DNA from: Povalibacter uvarum | Lineage (GTDB): Bacteria; Pseudomonadota; Gammaproteobacteria; Steroidobacterales; Steroidobacteraceae | Assembly (NCBI RefSeq): GCF_014202975.1 | Contig: NZ_JACHHZ010000001.1 | Span: 248,001 to 312,000, forward strand | Length of the DNA: 64,000 nt | Direction of reading: 5' to 3' | Part shown: piece by piece, positions 52,763 through 61,940 of the stretch | Numbering within the stretch: the first letter of the stretch is position 1 | Layout of the letters: each line of letters opens with the position of its first letter | Translations under genes and position numbers: made by a program | Notes under the pieces: generated by a model | Database searches by the model: none | Told to the model about the DNA's origin: nothing | The model's input: the letters and a program-made list of their open reading frames with translations, nothing else

Positions 52763-54531
52763 CCGCACTGACGATCGAATCGGTGCTCGACGGCTATCGC
52801 ACTGGGCGCTCAACCGTCGAGGCGATGATCGGTGCGCTCCTCGACCGGATCGACGCCGCGCCGGCGGGCAACGTGTGGATTCACCGGCTGGCGCGGGATC
52901 AGGTGATGGCGTATGCGGCACGGCTCCGGGAGAAGTCCATGGATGAGTTGCCGCTTTATGGTGTGCCGTTCGCGATCAAGGACAACATCGATCTTGCGGG
53001 TGTGCCGACGACCGCCGCGTGCTCTGAGTTCGCTTACGTCCCGACGCAATCCGCTTTCGTCGTCGAGCGATTGATCGCTGCCGGTGCGATCCCGATCGGA
53101 AAGACGAACCTCGATCAGTTCGCCACCGGGCTGGTTGGAACGCGATCACCGTTCGGCGCGTGCGAGAACAGCTTCGATTCGCGCTACATCTCCGGCGGGT
53201 CCAGCAGCGGGTCCGCGGTTGCCGTGGCGCGAGGATTCGTGAGCTTCGCGCTCGGCACGGATACCGCAGGCTCCGGAAGGGTGCCGGCTGCCTTCAACAA
53301 CATCGTGGGCCTGAAGCCATCCTGCGGCGCACTGAGCACGGCGGGTGTTGTGCCTGCCTGCCGATCGCTCGACTGCGTTTCCATCTTTTCGCTGAGCGCG
53401 GGCGATGCGCGGCGCGTGCTCGATGTCGCGCAGGGATTTGATGCAGCAGATGCTTATTCGCGAGACCTGCCGGCACGTGGGCTGCCTCACGCCCTGCGCA
53501 TCGGCATTCCACGTCGCGATCAACTGGAGTTCTTCGGCGATACTGAATACGCGGAGCTGTTTGGACGAGCGCACCGGCAGGCAGCGTCGATCGGCTGTAC
53601 GGTGGTCGAGCTCGACTTCCGGCCCTTCTTCGAAACCGCGCGACTTTTGTATGAAGGACCTTGGGTTGCCGAGCGCTTCGCGGCGATAGAGGAGTTCCTC
53701 GCGGCGCATCCGAAGGCACTGCATCCAGTCACAGCGTCGATCATCGGGGCGGGATCGCAGGCAACGGCGGCTGCCGCCTTCCGTGCCCAATATCGACTGA
53801 AAGCACTGCAGCGTGCAACCGCGCCCGTCTGGGAACAGGTGGATGCGTTGATGGTGCCGAGTGCGGGCACGATCTATCGGATCGCGGACGTTCTCGCCGA
53901 TCCCGTGACGCTGAACTCCAATCTCGGGCACTACACGAACTTCGTCAATCTGCTCGACCTCGCCGCGATTGCCGTGCCGGCGGGTTTTCGGAGCGACGGT
54001 CTGCCGTTCGGTGTGACGCTGATCGCTCCGGCAGGGACCGATAAGGCGCTGGTCGGCATCGGTGCGCGACTTCATGCGGTGAGTTCATCGCGACTGGGAA
54101 CCACGAATGATGCGGTCCCCTCACCGGTTGAACAGACCACGGCGTCGGGGTACGTGCACGTCGCTGTATGCGGTGCCCACATGAGCGGTCTGCCGCTGAA
54201 TCATCAACTGACCCAGCGAAAGGGATTCCTGGTGCGTGCCACACGAACCGCGCCGCGTTACCGGTTCTACGCGCTTCCCGGCGGGCCGCCACAGCGGCCA
54301 GGCTTGGTTCGAACGAACGAAGCAGGAGCAGCGATCGATGTCGAAGTGTGGGCAGTGCCTCAGGAGCATTTCGGGACCTTCGTCGCAGGCATTCCTTCAC
54401 CGCTCGGCATCGGCAAAGTGGAGCTGGAGGACGCCATCTCGTGCAGCGGCTTCGTCTGCGAAGCGTGGGCAATCGAGGGTGCCGAGGAGATCACTTCCTT
54501 GGGCAACTGGCGTGCGTACCTCAGGAAATAG
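52759..54531 (+). CDS. atzF: Allophanate hydrolase
   Basis: A 590-residue amidase-signature enzyme that hydrolyses allophanate to ammonia and CO2. The Ser-cisSer-Lys triad is visible: Lys in GVPFAIKDNIDLAG (about residue 74), the cis-Ser in ISGGSSSGSAVAVARG (about 147), and the nucleophile in GTDTAGSGRVPAAFNN (about 171). The C-terminal domain of AtzF/DUR1,2 type (about 475-590, VAVCGAHMSGLPLNHQL ... LPGGPPQRPGLVR ... GIGKVELEDAISCSGFVCE) is present. The ATGA overlap with the carboxylase gene indicates translational coupling. It completes the guanidine to allophanate to ammonia pathway. Confidence 0.96.
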   Translation: MTALTIESVLDGYRTGRSTVEAMIGALLDRIDAAPAGNVWIHRLARDQVMAYAARLREKSMDELPLYGVPFAIKDNIDLAGVPTTAACSEFAYVPTQSAFVVERLIAAGAIPIGKTNLDQFATGLVGTRSPFGACENSFDSRYISGGSSSGSAVAVARGFVSFALGTDTAGSGRVPAAFNNIVGLKPSCGALSTAGVVPACRSLDCVSIFSLSAGDARRVLDVAQGFDAADAYSRDLPARGLPHALRIGIPRRDQLEFFGDTEYAELFGRAHRQAASIGCTVVELDFRPFFETARLLYEGPWVAERFAAIEEFLAAHPKALHPVTASIIGAGSQATAAAAFRAQYRLKALQRATAPVWEQVDALMVPSAGTIYRIADVLADPVTLNSNLGHYTNFVNLLDLAAIAVPAGFRSDGLPFGVTLIAPAGTDKALVGIGARLHAVSSSRLGTTNDAVPSPVEQTTASGYVHVAVCGAHMSGLPLNHQLTQRKGFLVRATRTAPRYRFYALPGGPPQRPGLVRTNEAGAAIDVEVWAVPQEHFGTFVAGIPSPLGIGKVELEDAISCSGFVCEAWAIEGAEEITSLGNWRAYLRK

Positions 54532-54542
54532 GAAGGAGAAGG

Positions 54543-54700
54543 TTTCACACGGAGTTCACGGAGTTCACGGAGATGGAGTAGTGAGATGTCCCGCACTGGC
54601 ATTCATCTCTCTCTCTCTTTCTCTCTTTCTCTCTTTCTCTCTCCGTGTGCTCCGTGAACTCCGTGTGAAATCCGTATCCGTATCCGTTTCCGTATCCGGT
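54543..54700. repeat. Word-repeat inverted repeat (CACGGAG type) with CT-rich loop
   Basis: The left arm 54543-54577 reads TTTCACACGGAGTTCACGGA and onward with CACGGAG words. The right arm 54641-54670 reads CTCCGTGTGCTCCGTGAACT then CCGTGTGAAA. Just before the right arm is a CTCT/CTTT microsatellite (about 54606-54641). After it comes a run of TCCGTATCCGTATCCGTTTC (about 54671-54700). The element fills most of the 233-base gap between atzF and ddl. Confidence 0.85.
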
Positions 54701-54764
54701 TCCCCCGCCACAATTCATCACATTTCGCCGCGGCCGCTGCCCGATTGGCGGTTAGCCTGCGAAC

Positions 54765-55880
54765 ATGAACGCAGCAGCCCGGTTGAAAGTAGGTGTGCTC
54801 TTCGGCGGTCGCTCGGCCGAGCACGAGGTGTCCATTCTGTCGGCGCGCAATGTGATTGCAGCGCTCGATCCGGAGCGATTCCACGCTGTGGCGATCGGCA
54901 TCACGCGAGGTGGCCGCTGGATTCAGCAATCGACGCAGCGATTGCTGCGTGAGAAGGGCGACCCGCGATTCGTGCAGCTTTGCGTCGATGGTCCCGAAGT
55001 TTCACTGCTCGCGAACGGCGCTTCCGAAGCAGCCAACGCGGGTCCGCGAGGTGCGGGGCTGGATGTGATCTTCCCGGTCCTGCATGGGCCGCATGGAGAG
55101 GATGGCACGGTGCAAGGCCTGCTCGAGCTGGCGGGTGTGCCGTACGTCGGCGCCGGCGTTCTGGGCTCCGCGGTCGGCATGGACAAGGATGTGATGAAGC
55201 GCTTGCTGCGCGACGCAGGAATTCCCGTGGCGCGTTTCGCCGTTGCGCGGCACAGCGAGTATCGTCGCGATCCGGCTGCCGTCCTGACGCGTGCGGACGC
55301 ACTTGGGTATCCACTGTTCGTGAAGCCAGCGAATCTCGGCTCCTCCGTGGGTGTCACGCGTGTGCTGTCGCGGGCGCAGCTCCCGTCGGCGCTGCAGACT
55401 GCCTTCGCCTACGATCTCAAGGTCATCCTGGAGGAGTCGATCACCGGCCGTGAGATCGAATGCTCCGTGCTTGGCAACGATGCTCCAGTGGCTTCAGTGC
55501 CTGGCGAGATCGTTGTAACGCATCCGGACGGCTTCTATTCCTACGACGCGAAGTATCTCGACGATCATGGTTCGAGACTGGAGATTCCGGCGAGCCTGGA
55601 TGATCGCACCGCCAGTGAAGTGCAGCGCCTGTCGCTCGAAACCTTCCGCGCACTCGAGTGCAGCGGACTGGCGCGCGTGGATTTCTTCCTGCGAGGCGAC
55701 GGCCAGTTGTTCGTCAACGAGATCAACACACTGCCGGGATTCACGGCGATTTCGATGTACCCAAAGCTATGGGCCGCTAGCGGCGTGTCACCGCGCGAAC
55801 TGATTTCCAGGCTGATCGACCTGGCCATCGAACGTCATTCGCAGCGCGCCGTCCTTCGTTCGGTGTGCTCTGTGCGTTGA
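54765..55880 (+). CDS. ddl: D-alanine--D-alanine ligase
   Basis: A 371-residue ATP-grasp ligase that makes D-Ala-D-Ala for peptidoglycan. It has VLFGGRSAEHEVSILSARNV at the N-terminus, PVLHGPHGEDGTVQGLLELAGVPYVGAGVLGSAVGMDKDVMKRLL, PLFVKPANLGSSVGVTRV, KVILEESITGREIECSVLG, and the metal-binding ARVDFFLRGDGQLFVNEINTLPGFTAISMYPKLW. ATG 54765 fits the family start, although no strong ribosome binding site is present. It is isolated from any mur/fts cluster, so a second ddl elsewhere would not be surprising. Confidence 0.96.
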   Translation: MNAAARLKVGVLFGGRSAEHEVSILSARNVIAALDPERFHAVAIGITRGGRWIQQSTQRLLREKGDPRFVQLCVDGPEVSLLANGASEAANAGPRGAGLDVIFPVLHGPHGEDGTVQGLLELAGVPYVGAGVLGSAVGMDKDVMKRLLRDAGIPVARFAVARHSEYRRDPAAVLTRADALGYPLFVKPANLGSSVGVTRVLSRAQLPSALQTAFAYDLKVILEESITGREIECSVLGNDAPVASVPGEIVVTHPDGFYSYDAKYLDDHGSRLEIPASLDDRTASEVQRLSLETFRALECSGLARVDFFLRGDGQLFVNEINTLPGFTAISMYPKLWAASGVSPRELISRLIDLAIERHSQRAVLRSVCSVR

Positions 55881-55906
55881 TGGCTGCCACGGAGAGGAGA
55901 GAGGAG

Positions 55907-56030
55907 TTTCACACGGAGGTCACGGAGATCACGGAGCTCGCAAAGGCGGAGAGGAGGATGCTAGGCCGGGATTTGCCCAGAGCGATTTGGGGGCTCTGAC
56001 CTCCGTGAACTCCGTGATCTCCGTGTGAAA
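55907..56030. repeat. Word-repeat inverted repeat (CACGGAG type), third copy
   Basis: The left arm 55907-55937 reads TTTCACACGGAGGTCACGGA then GATCACGGAG. The right arm 55999-56030 reads ACCTCCGTGAACTCCGTGAT then CTCCGTGTGAAA. These arms pair almost perfectly over about 30 bases with a loop of about 60 bases. The element lies between ddl and the next plus-strand gene. Confidence 0.88.
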
Positions 56031-56156
56031 CCTCCGTGCTACCCGGAAAACGCGAACTGCGTACCAGAGTGACGTGCGTCACAGGCTTACAGTCGGCGCT
56101 GCGGTTCGGGATATGTAATTGAACATATTCAAAGCGCGCAGCAGCGAGGAGACTGC

Positions 56157-57050
56157 ATGGACCTCTCGGAGACCATCATCGCGGCAATGATCGGTGCGCT
56201 GGCCACCGTGGGGACGGCGCTGTTCCAGTTGCTGACTGCTTTCAAGCAGAAGGGCCGCATCGACATCAAGCCGAAACGCGGTCTCACCGCGCGTTCCATT
56301 TTTTCCGTTATTGCGCTGATGATTGCTTCAGCGGGCGGCGGCTTCCTCTATTCCCAGTTCCTGCAACAACGGGCGGGTGAAGACATTCGTGCGATGCGCC
56401 AGGAACTGCGCGAGCTTCGCGATCTGACGGCATCGCGTGTGCTGGATGGCCGGCCTCTGAACCAATCAGTGCAGCAGCTGGCTGATGTCGCGCACTCCGA
56501 ACCCCCGAAGGTCGAATCGGCACAGCCTGCCGTTCCGGTCAGTCTCGAGCCGGAAGCGGGTGTTGCTGAATCGATCGCCTACGTGCCCGCCTGCCGCGCC
56601 GGCGATGCGACAACGTCAGAGGGGGCAGGGGTCCAGTGCGAGGAGGCAGATGCGCAGCGCATTGCGCTTTGCGGCACGGTTCCGGCTCATGCCAACGTCG
56701 CGGGCGTGCAGCTGTTTGCGCAACCCGACGCTGTGCAGCATCCCTGGGACCAGCACGTTGCGGCGCTCGAAGCCGATATCGGCGGCGCACGCTTCACGGG
56801 TCGGACGTTCGAGTACGCGCAGGGCCAGAACGCCAAGGCCGTCTGCGTGAACTTCATGCAGTGGAGCAGTCAGCATCCGCATATCGCGCGAATCGTTGTC
56901 CAGTACTCGTTTGACGAGGATCCTGTACCGCCTGCACCGATGCCCGTCGTCAGCCATCCCGTCATGACGCAGGCTTCGGGAAGTGACGGCGGCATCCAGG
57001 CCGCATCGCCGGGAGCGCCGTTCGGCGGGCCGGCTACCGCTCTGCGCTGA
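56157..57050 (+). CDS. Two-helix membrane protein of unknown function
   Basis: 297 residues; GAGGAG precedes the ATG at good spacing. An N-terminal helix (ETIIAAMIGALATVGTALFQLLTAF) and a second (SIFSVIALMIASAGGGFLYSQFL) are separated by a basic loop (KQKGRIDIKPKRGLTAR). A short coiled-coil segment follows (EDIRAMRQELRELRDLTASR). The last 150 residues are soluble, with four cysteines in YVPACRAGD, VQCEEAD, IALCGTVP and AVCVNF, and a beta-rich look. I do not recognise a family. It appears monocistronic, between ddl and an acyl-CoA ligase. Confidence 0.75.
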   Translation: MDLSETIIAAMIGALATVGTALFQLLTAFKQKGRIDIKPKRGLTARSIFSVIALMIASAGGGFLYSQFLQQRAGEDIRAMRQELRELRDLTASRVLDGRPLNQSVQQLADVAHSEPPKVESAQPAVPVSLEPEAGVAESIAYVPACRAGDATTSEGAGVQCEEADAQRIALCGTVPAHANVAGVQLFAQPDAVQHPWDQHVAALEADIGGARFTGRTFEYAQGQNAKAVCVNFMQWSSQHPHIARIVVQYSFDEDPVPPAPMPVVSHPVMTQASGSDGGIQAASPGAPFGGPATALR

Positions 57051-57161
57051 GCAGCGTCCGTCTTCGTCGACGAGTGTCAAACTCGTGCTTCCGGCTTTTC
57101 CGCGGCGGCAGAAGGATGATTAAATCCCCGTACTACTACAGAACGACCGACGGGGGATCTC

Positions 57162-58793
57162 ATGTTCGGACAGATGATGGACCGGCCGCTGCTGATCAGT
57201 TCAGTCATGCGGCACGCGGAGCTTCAGCATCCCAATCGTGAGATCGTCTCCGTTACGGGTGATCAGGCGAGGCATCGATACACCTTTCGGGACGCATTCG
57301 CGCGCGTGCGCAAGCTGGCCAATGCCCTGGCTCGAATGGGTGCGAAGCCGGGTGACCGCATCGGCACGCTCGCGTGGAACGACTATCGGCATCTCGAAAC
57401 CTACTACGCCGTTTCGTGCTCGGGCTTCGTCTGTCACACGTTGAACCCGCGGCTGTTCGAAGACCAGCTCATCTACATCGCCAATCACGCCGAGGATCGC
57501 TGGCTCTTCATCGATCCGATGTTCGTTCCGCTCGTGGAGAAGCTCCAGCCTTCGCTCAAGACGATCGAGGGCTACATCATCCTCACCGATGATGCGCACA
57601 TGCCTGAGACCAAGCTGCCGCGAGCTCGCAGCTACGAGTCATTGATCGCGGGCGAGTCCGACGTATTCGAATGGCCGGACTTCGATGAGCGCACCGCGAG
57701 CTCGCTTTGCTATACATCGGGCACCACGGGCGACCCGAAAGGGGTTCTCTACAGCCATCGCTCCACGATCCTGCATTGCTATGCAATGGCGCTGCCGGAT
57801 GCGAGCGGTCTCTCGAGCAATGATGTCGTCATGCCCGTGGTGCCGATGTTTCACGTCAACGCGTGGGGCTTGCCGTACGCATGCGCGATGGTCGGCACGA
57901 AGATCGTATTCCCCGGCCCGAAGATGGGCGATCCCCCGACCTTGCAGGCCTTGATCGAAGAAGAGCAGGTGAACTTCGCTGCTGCCGTGCCCACTGTGTG
58001 GCAAGGCCTCGTTGCCTATCTGCAGAAGACTGGTAAGCGTGTCGATTCGCTGAAGCGCGTGCTCTGCGGCGGATCCGCGGTGCCGCTCGCGCTAGCGGAT
58101 GCTCTGCGCGATCCGTACGGCGCGCACATCGTGCATGCGTGGGGTATGACGGAGACGAGCCCGCTCGGCACGGTGTGCACCTGGTCGCACGAGGCCAACA
58201 AACTGCCGGGCGATCGACGCGATGCGCTGCGCGCCAAGCAGGGTCGCTCGATTTTCGGAATAGAGCTCAAGATCGTCGACGACGACGGTAAGGAGCTCCC
58301 GCACGACGGCAAGTCTTTCGGCGCCTTGAAGGTTCGCGGCCCCTGGGTTGCGTCCGGTTACTACCGCCGCGACAGCGACGAGGTTTTCGACCAGGAAGGC
58401 TGGTTCAGCACCGGCGACGTCGCAACGATCTGCCCGCTCGGCTACATGCAGATCACCGATCGGACGAAAGACGTCATCAAATCGGGCGGCGAGTGGATCA
58501 GCTCGATCGACCTGGAAAACCTCGCCGTCTCGCATCCCGCGATCGCCCAGGCTGCCGCAATCGCGATCCCGCATCCGAAGTGGCAGGAACGCCCGATGCT
58601 CGTCGTCGTGCTGAAGCCAGGCGAGTCCCTCACCCGCGAGGATGTTCTGAACTTCTTCCTCGGCAAGGTCGCGAAGTGGTGGATTCCCGACGACGTCGTG
58701 TTCGTCGAGAAGCTGCCGCTGACGGCCACCGGCAAGCTCAGCAAGCTGCAGTTGAGGAAGCAGTTCGAGGGATATGTGTTGCCGGGGGCGTGA
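57162..58793 (+). CDS. AlkK-like fatty acyl-CoA synthetase
   Basis: A 543-residue AMP-forming acyl-CoA ligase. Core motifs are CYTSGTTGDPKGVLYSHRS (P-loop), MPVVPMFHVNAWGLPY, VHAWGMTETSPLGTV, GWFSTGDVATICPLGYMQITDRTKDVIKSGGEWIS and the C-terminal lysine in LTATGKLSKLQLRK. The N-terminal MDRPLLISSVMRHAELQHP and the overall length match the medium-chain AlkK/long-chain ligase group. It would activate fatty acids to CoA thioesters for beta-oxidation or lipid use. GGGGGAT lies just upstream of the ATG. No beta-oxidation genes adjoin it. Confidence 0.92.
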   Translation: MFGQMMDRPLLISSVMRHAELQHPNREIVSVTGDQARHRYTFRDAFARVRKLANALARMGAKPGDRIGTLAWNDYRHLETYYAVSCSGFVCHTLNPRLFEDQLIYIANHAEDRWLFIDPMFVPLVEKLQPSLKTIEGYIILTDDAHMPETKLPRARSYESLIAGESDVFEWPDFDERTASSLCYTSGTTGDPKGVLYSHRSTILHCYAMALPDASGLSSNDVVMPVVPMFHVNAWGLPYACAMVGTKIVFPGPKMGDPPTLQALIEEEQVNFAAAVPTVWQGLVAYLQKTGKRVDSLKRVLCGGSAVPLALADALRDPYGAHIVHAWGMTETSPLGTVCTWSHEANKLPGDRRDALRAKQGRSIFGIELKIVDDDGKELPHDGKSFGALKVRGPWVASGYYRRDSDEVFDQEGWFSTGDVATICPLGYMQITDRTKDVIKSGGEWISSIDLENLAVSHPAIAQAAAIAIPHPKWQERPMLVVVLKPGESLTREDVLNFFLGKVAKWWIPDDVVFVEKLPLTATGKLSKLQLRKQFEGYVLPGA

Positions 58794-58931
58794 TCTGCCC
58801 CCAAACAGCGCCGCCATCTCCACCACTACCCCACGATGGTGCGTCCAGACCTCTGACGCACCTGTTTTTCCCGCGCACGAATCTTGCACCTGAGGTTGCC
58901 GTCACAGACCGCAACCTCATCGGTGCCAAAG

Positions 58932-61454
58932 ATGGCTACTCCGCTCGTCGCAGTCGAACACAGGACCGAACCCCAGGATGAACGCACTGCATTGACGAAG
59001 GAGGCGTTTCAACGCGACTTCTTCAACAATCTGTTCTACATCCTGGGCAAGTTTCCGACGCTCGCCACGAAGAACGACTACTACCAGGCGCTCGCGTTCG
59101 TCGTGCGCGATCGCATGCTGCAACGCTGGATCAGCACGGCAGCGGCCTATACGAAGCAGGGCTCGCGTACAGTCGCGTACTTCTCCGCCGAGTTCCTGAT
59201 GGGGCCACATCTCGGCAACAATCTCGTGAATCTCGGGATCCACGACGAGGTGCGCAAGGCCGTCACCGAGCTGGGACTGGACTTCAACGAATTGCTGCTC
59301 GAAGAAGATGAACCCGGTCTCGGCAACGGCGGCCTCGGCCGGCTGGCGGCCTGTTTCATCGAATCACTCGCCACGCTGCAGATCCCTTCGCTCGGCTACG
59401 GCATTCGCTACGAGTTCGGCATCTTCCACCAGGAGATCGTCGACGGCTGGCAGACCGAGCGCACGGACAAGTGGCTGCGCTTCGGAAATCCCTGGGAGAT
59501 CCCGCGACCCGAGTGGGCGGTGCATGTGAAGCTCGGTGGATACACCGAGCCGTATCGCGACGAGTTCTATCGCCATCGCGTCCGGTGGGTGCCGGACCGG
59601 CTCGTCGCGGCGGTGCCGTACGACACGCCGATCCTCGGCTACCACACGAATACAGCTAACACTTTGCGCCTATGGAAGGCCGAGGCGCCCGAATCGTTCG
59701 ACTTCGCGGTTTTCAACCGCGGCGATTACTACGGCGCAGTGATGCAGAAGGTGTCGTCGGAGAATCTGAGCAAGGTGCTGTATCCGAACGACGAGCAGCT
59801 GCAGGGCAAGGAGCTGCGCCTGTCTCAGCAGTATTTCTTCGTCTCGGCGTCGCTGCAGGACATGTTCCGGATTCTCAAGATCCAGAAGATCCCGGTCGAA
59901 CGGTTCCACGAGAAGTTTGCCGCGCAGTTGAACGACACTCATCCGGCCATCGCGGTGGCGGAGCTCATGCGGCTGCTCATCGACGAGAACGTCGTGCCAT
60001 GGGAACAGGCCTGGGACATCACGCGCAGGACCTTTGCGTATACCAATCACACGTTGCTGCCGGAAGCGCTCGAATGCTGGCCTTTGCCGCTGTTCGCGAA
60101 GCTGCTGCCACGGCATCTCGAGATCATTTTCGAGATCAACGCGCGCTTCCTCGACGAGGTGCGCATCCGGTTCTACGGCGATGAAGAGCGCATTGCGCGC
60201 ATGTCGCTGATCGATGAGCGGGGAGAGCGTTACGTCCGCATGGCTCATCTCGCCTGCGTGGGCAGTCACGCCATCAACGGCGTGGCGGAGCTGCATTCAG
60301 AGCTGCTCAAGCAGGATGTGCTCCGCGATTTCTACGAGCTCTGGCCGACGAGGTTTGGCAACAAGACCAACGGCGTCACGCCGCGGCGCTGGATGGCGCT
60401 CAGCAATCCGCGGCTGACGAAGCTCGTGTCCTCACATATCGGCGATGAGTGGATTACGGACCTCAGCCAGTTGCGCCGGCTCGAACCGCTCGCGGAGGAT
60501 GCAGGGTTCAGGCAGCAGTGGCTCGACGTCAAACGCGCCTGCAAGTGCGATTTCGCCGCGGTGGCGCTGAAGAAGACCGGGATCACCATCGATCCGGATT
60601 CGCTGTTCGACGTGCAGGTGAAGCGCATCCACGAGTACAAGCGCCAGCATCTCAACATTCTTCATGTCGTCGCGCTCTATCACCGCCTGCGCTCGAATCC
60701 GAACGTCGACATCACGCCGAGAACGTTCATCTTCGGCGGCAAGGCGGCGCCCGGGTATCACATCGCGAAGCTGATCATCAAGCTCATCACGTCGGTGGGC
60801 GACGTGGTGAACCGCGATCCGGCCGTGCGCGACCGGCTCAAGGTCGTGTTCCTGCCGAACTTCAACGTGAAGAACGGCCAGCGCATCTATCCGGCCGCCG
60901 ATCTTTCGGAGCAGGTGTCGACCGCGGGCAAGGAAGCCTCCGGAACGGGCAACATGAAGTTCTCGATGAACGGCGCGCTGACGATCGGCACGATGGACGG
61001 CGCCAACATCGAAATCCGGGAGGAGGTCGGCGCCGAGAACTTCTTCCTGTTCGGATTGACGACGCCGGAAGTCGGCGCGCTCAAGGCATCGGGCTACAAC
61101 CCTGCGAACTACCTGGACGGCGAGCTGAAGGAAGTGGTGGAACTGATCCGCAGTGGTTTCTTCTCCCGAGGCGACGCCGAGCTGTTCCGCCCGCTGATCG
61201 ACGGCCTGGTCCACCACGATCCATATCTCGTGTTCGCGGACTTCGACTCGTATTCGAAGGCGCAGCAGCAGGTTTCCGCTGCGTACCAGGACCGCGATCA
61301 CTGGGCGCGGATGTCGATCCTCAACAGCGCCCGCTCAGGCAAGTTCTCGTCCGATCGCACGATCCGCGAGTATTGCGACGATATCTGGAAAGCGCCCGCT
61401 GTCCCCATTCGCTTGCTGACGCAGGAGGATGTGAAGGTGGGAGTGATGCAATAG
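58932..61454 (+). CDS. glgP: Glycogen/alpha-glucan phosphorylase
   Basis: An 840-residue GT35 phosphorylase that releases glucose 1-phosphate from glycogen or maltodextrin. Motifs are YFSAEFLMGPHLGNNLVNLG, DEPGLGNGGLGRLAACFIESLATL, QLNDTHPAIAVAELMR, TNHTLLPEALECWP, NKTNGVTPRRW, VKRIHEYKRQHLN and the PLP-binding lysine in EASGTGNMKFSMNGALTIGTMDGANIEI. ATG 58932 was chosen; an upstream TTG at 58884 and GTG at 58923 are in frame. It stands alone, without glgBCAX neighbours. A palindrome follows the stop. Confidence 0.96.
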   Translation: MATPLVAVEHRTEPQDERTALTKEAFQRDFFNNLFYILGKFPTLATKNDYYQALAFVVRDRMLQRWISTAAAYTKQGSRTVAYFSAEFLMGPHLGNNLVNLGIHDEVRKAVTELGLDFNELLLEEDEPGLGNGGLGRLAACFIESLATLQIPSLGYGIRYEFGIFHQEIVDGWQTERTDKWLRFGNPWEIPRPEWAVHVKLGGYTEPYRDEFYRHRVRWVPDRLVAAVPYDTPILGYHTNTANTLRLWKAEAPESFDFAVFNRGDYYGAVMQKVSSENLSKVLYPNDEQLQGKELRLSQQYFFVSASLQDMFRILKIQKIPVERFHEKFAAQLNDTHPAIAVAELMRLLIDENVVPWEQAWDITRRTFAYTNHTLLPEALECWPLPLFAKLLPRHLEIIFEINARFLDEVRIRFYGDEERIARMSLIDERGERYVRMAHLACVGSHAINGVAELHSELLKQDVLRDFYELWPTRFGNKTNGVTPRRWMALSNPRLTKLVSSHIGDEWITDLSQLRRLEPLAEDAGFRQQWLDVKRACKCDFAAVALKKTGITIDPDSLFDVQVKRIHEYKRQHLNILHVVALYHRLRSNPNVDITPRTFIFGGKAAPGYHIAKLIIKLITSVGDVVNRDPAVRDRLKVVFLPNFNVKNGQRIYPAADLSEQVSTAGKEASGTGNMKFSMNGALTIGTMDGANIEIREEVGAENFFLFGLTTPEVGALKASGYNPANYLDGELKEVVELIRSGFFSRGDAELFRPLIDGLVHHDPYLVFADFDSYSKAQQQVSAAYQDRDHWARMSILNSARSGKFSSDRTIREYCDDIWKAPAVPIRLLTQEDVKVGVMQ

Positions 61455-61464
61455 GGTCCCGTCC

Positions 61465-61489
61465 GTCATTCTCCCCGTGGGGAGAATCC
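61465..61489. terminator. Palindrome between convergent glgP and MAPEG genes
   Basis: GTCATTCTCCCCGTGGGGAG followed by AATCC contains the perfect palindrome ATTCTCCCCGTGGGGAGAAT (61468-61487). It sits between two convergent stops and resembles the GTCATTCCCGCG repeat family in its flanks. It could end transcription from both sides, although no T run is present. Confidence 0.55.
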
Positions 61490-61496
61490 ATCCGGA

Positions 61497-61925
61497 TCAA
61501 CCGCTCGTCAGCAACCTGACCGCAAAGATTCCCCACATCACATACAGCACGATCGTGCTGGCCACGAACAACTGGAAGCGTCGAATGACCTTGTTGTTCG
61601 TCAGATGGATCGCGGAGTGGCAGGCGCGCAGGAACACGTAGCCCCACGCGCACGCGAGCAGGAGCAACGTGGTCAGCTTCGTGATCGCCAGGAAGCCGCA
61701 CAGCGCGTAGAACAGGACGGGCGTTTCGAACAGGTTGCGGAAGTTGTCCGCCGCGCGCGTGTCCTGAAATTTTTCAGCCGCCTGCGACGACAGCGCCACA
61801 TGGTTTGGATGGATGCGATGCGTGCGCATCTCGTGAATGCGTGTCGACAGCATGCGCATCGCGACGAATCCGGTGAGGAACGCCAGGGCGATGGGCGGCA
61901 GCAGGATGGCAGTGTCGAGGGTCAT
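61497..61925 (-). CDS. MAPEG family membrane protein
   Basis: 142 residues with four hydrophobic helices. The segment FQDTRAADNFRNLFETPVLFYALCGFLAITKL carries the N-F-x-N-x-F-E-x-P motif of the MAPEG family (membrane-associated glutathione and eicosanoid metabolism). The later ACAWGYVFLRACHSAIHLTNNKVIRRF is also typical. Bacterial members are often glutathione transferases or peroxidases of unknown substrate. It is followed (upstream in sequence) by the palindrome and glgP on the opposite strand, and lies downstream of fumarase. Confidence 0.9.
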   Translation of the reverse strand: MTLDTAILLPPIALAFLTGFVAMRMLSTRIHEMRTHRIHPNHVALSSQAAEKFQDTRAADNFRNLFETPVLFYALCGFLAITKLTTLLLLACAWGYVFLRACHSAIHLTNNKVIRRFQLFVASTIVLYVMWGIFAVRLLTSG

Positions 61926-61940
61926 GTTCCTTCCGGAAAA

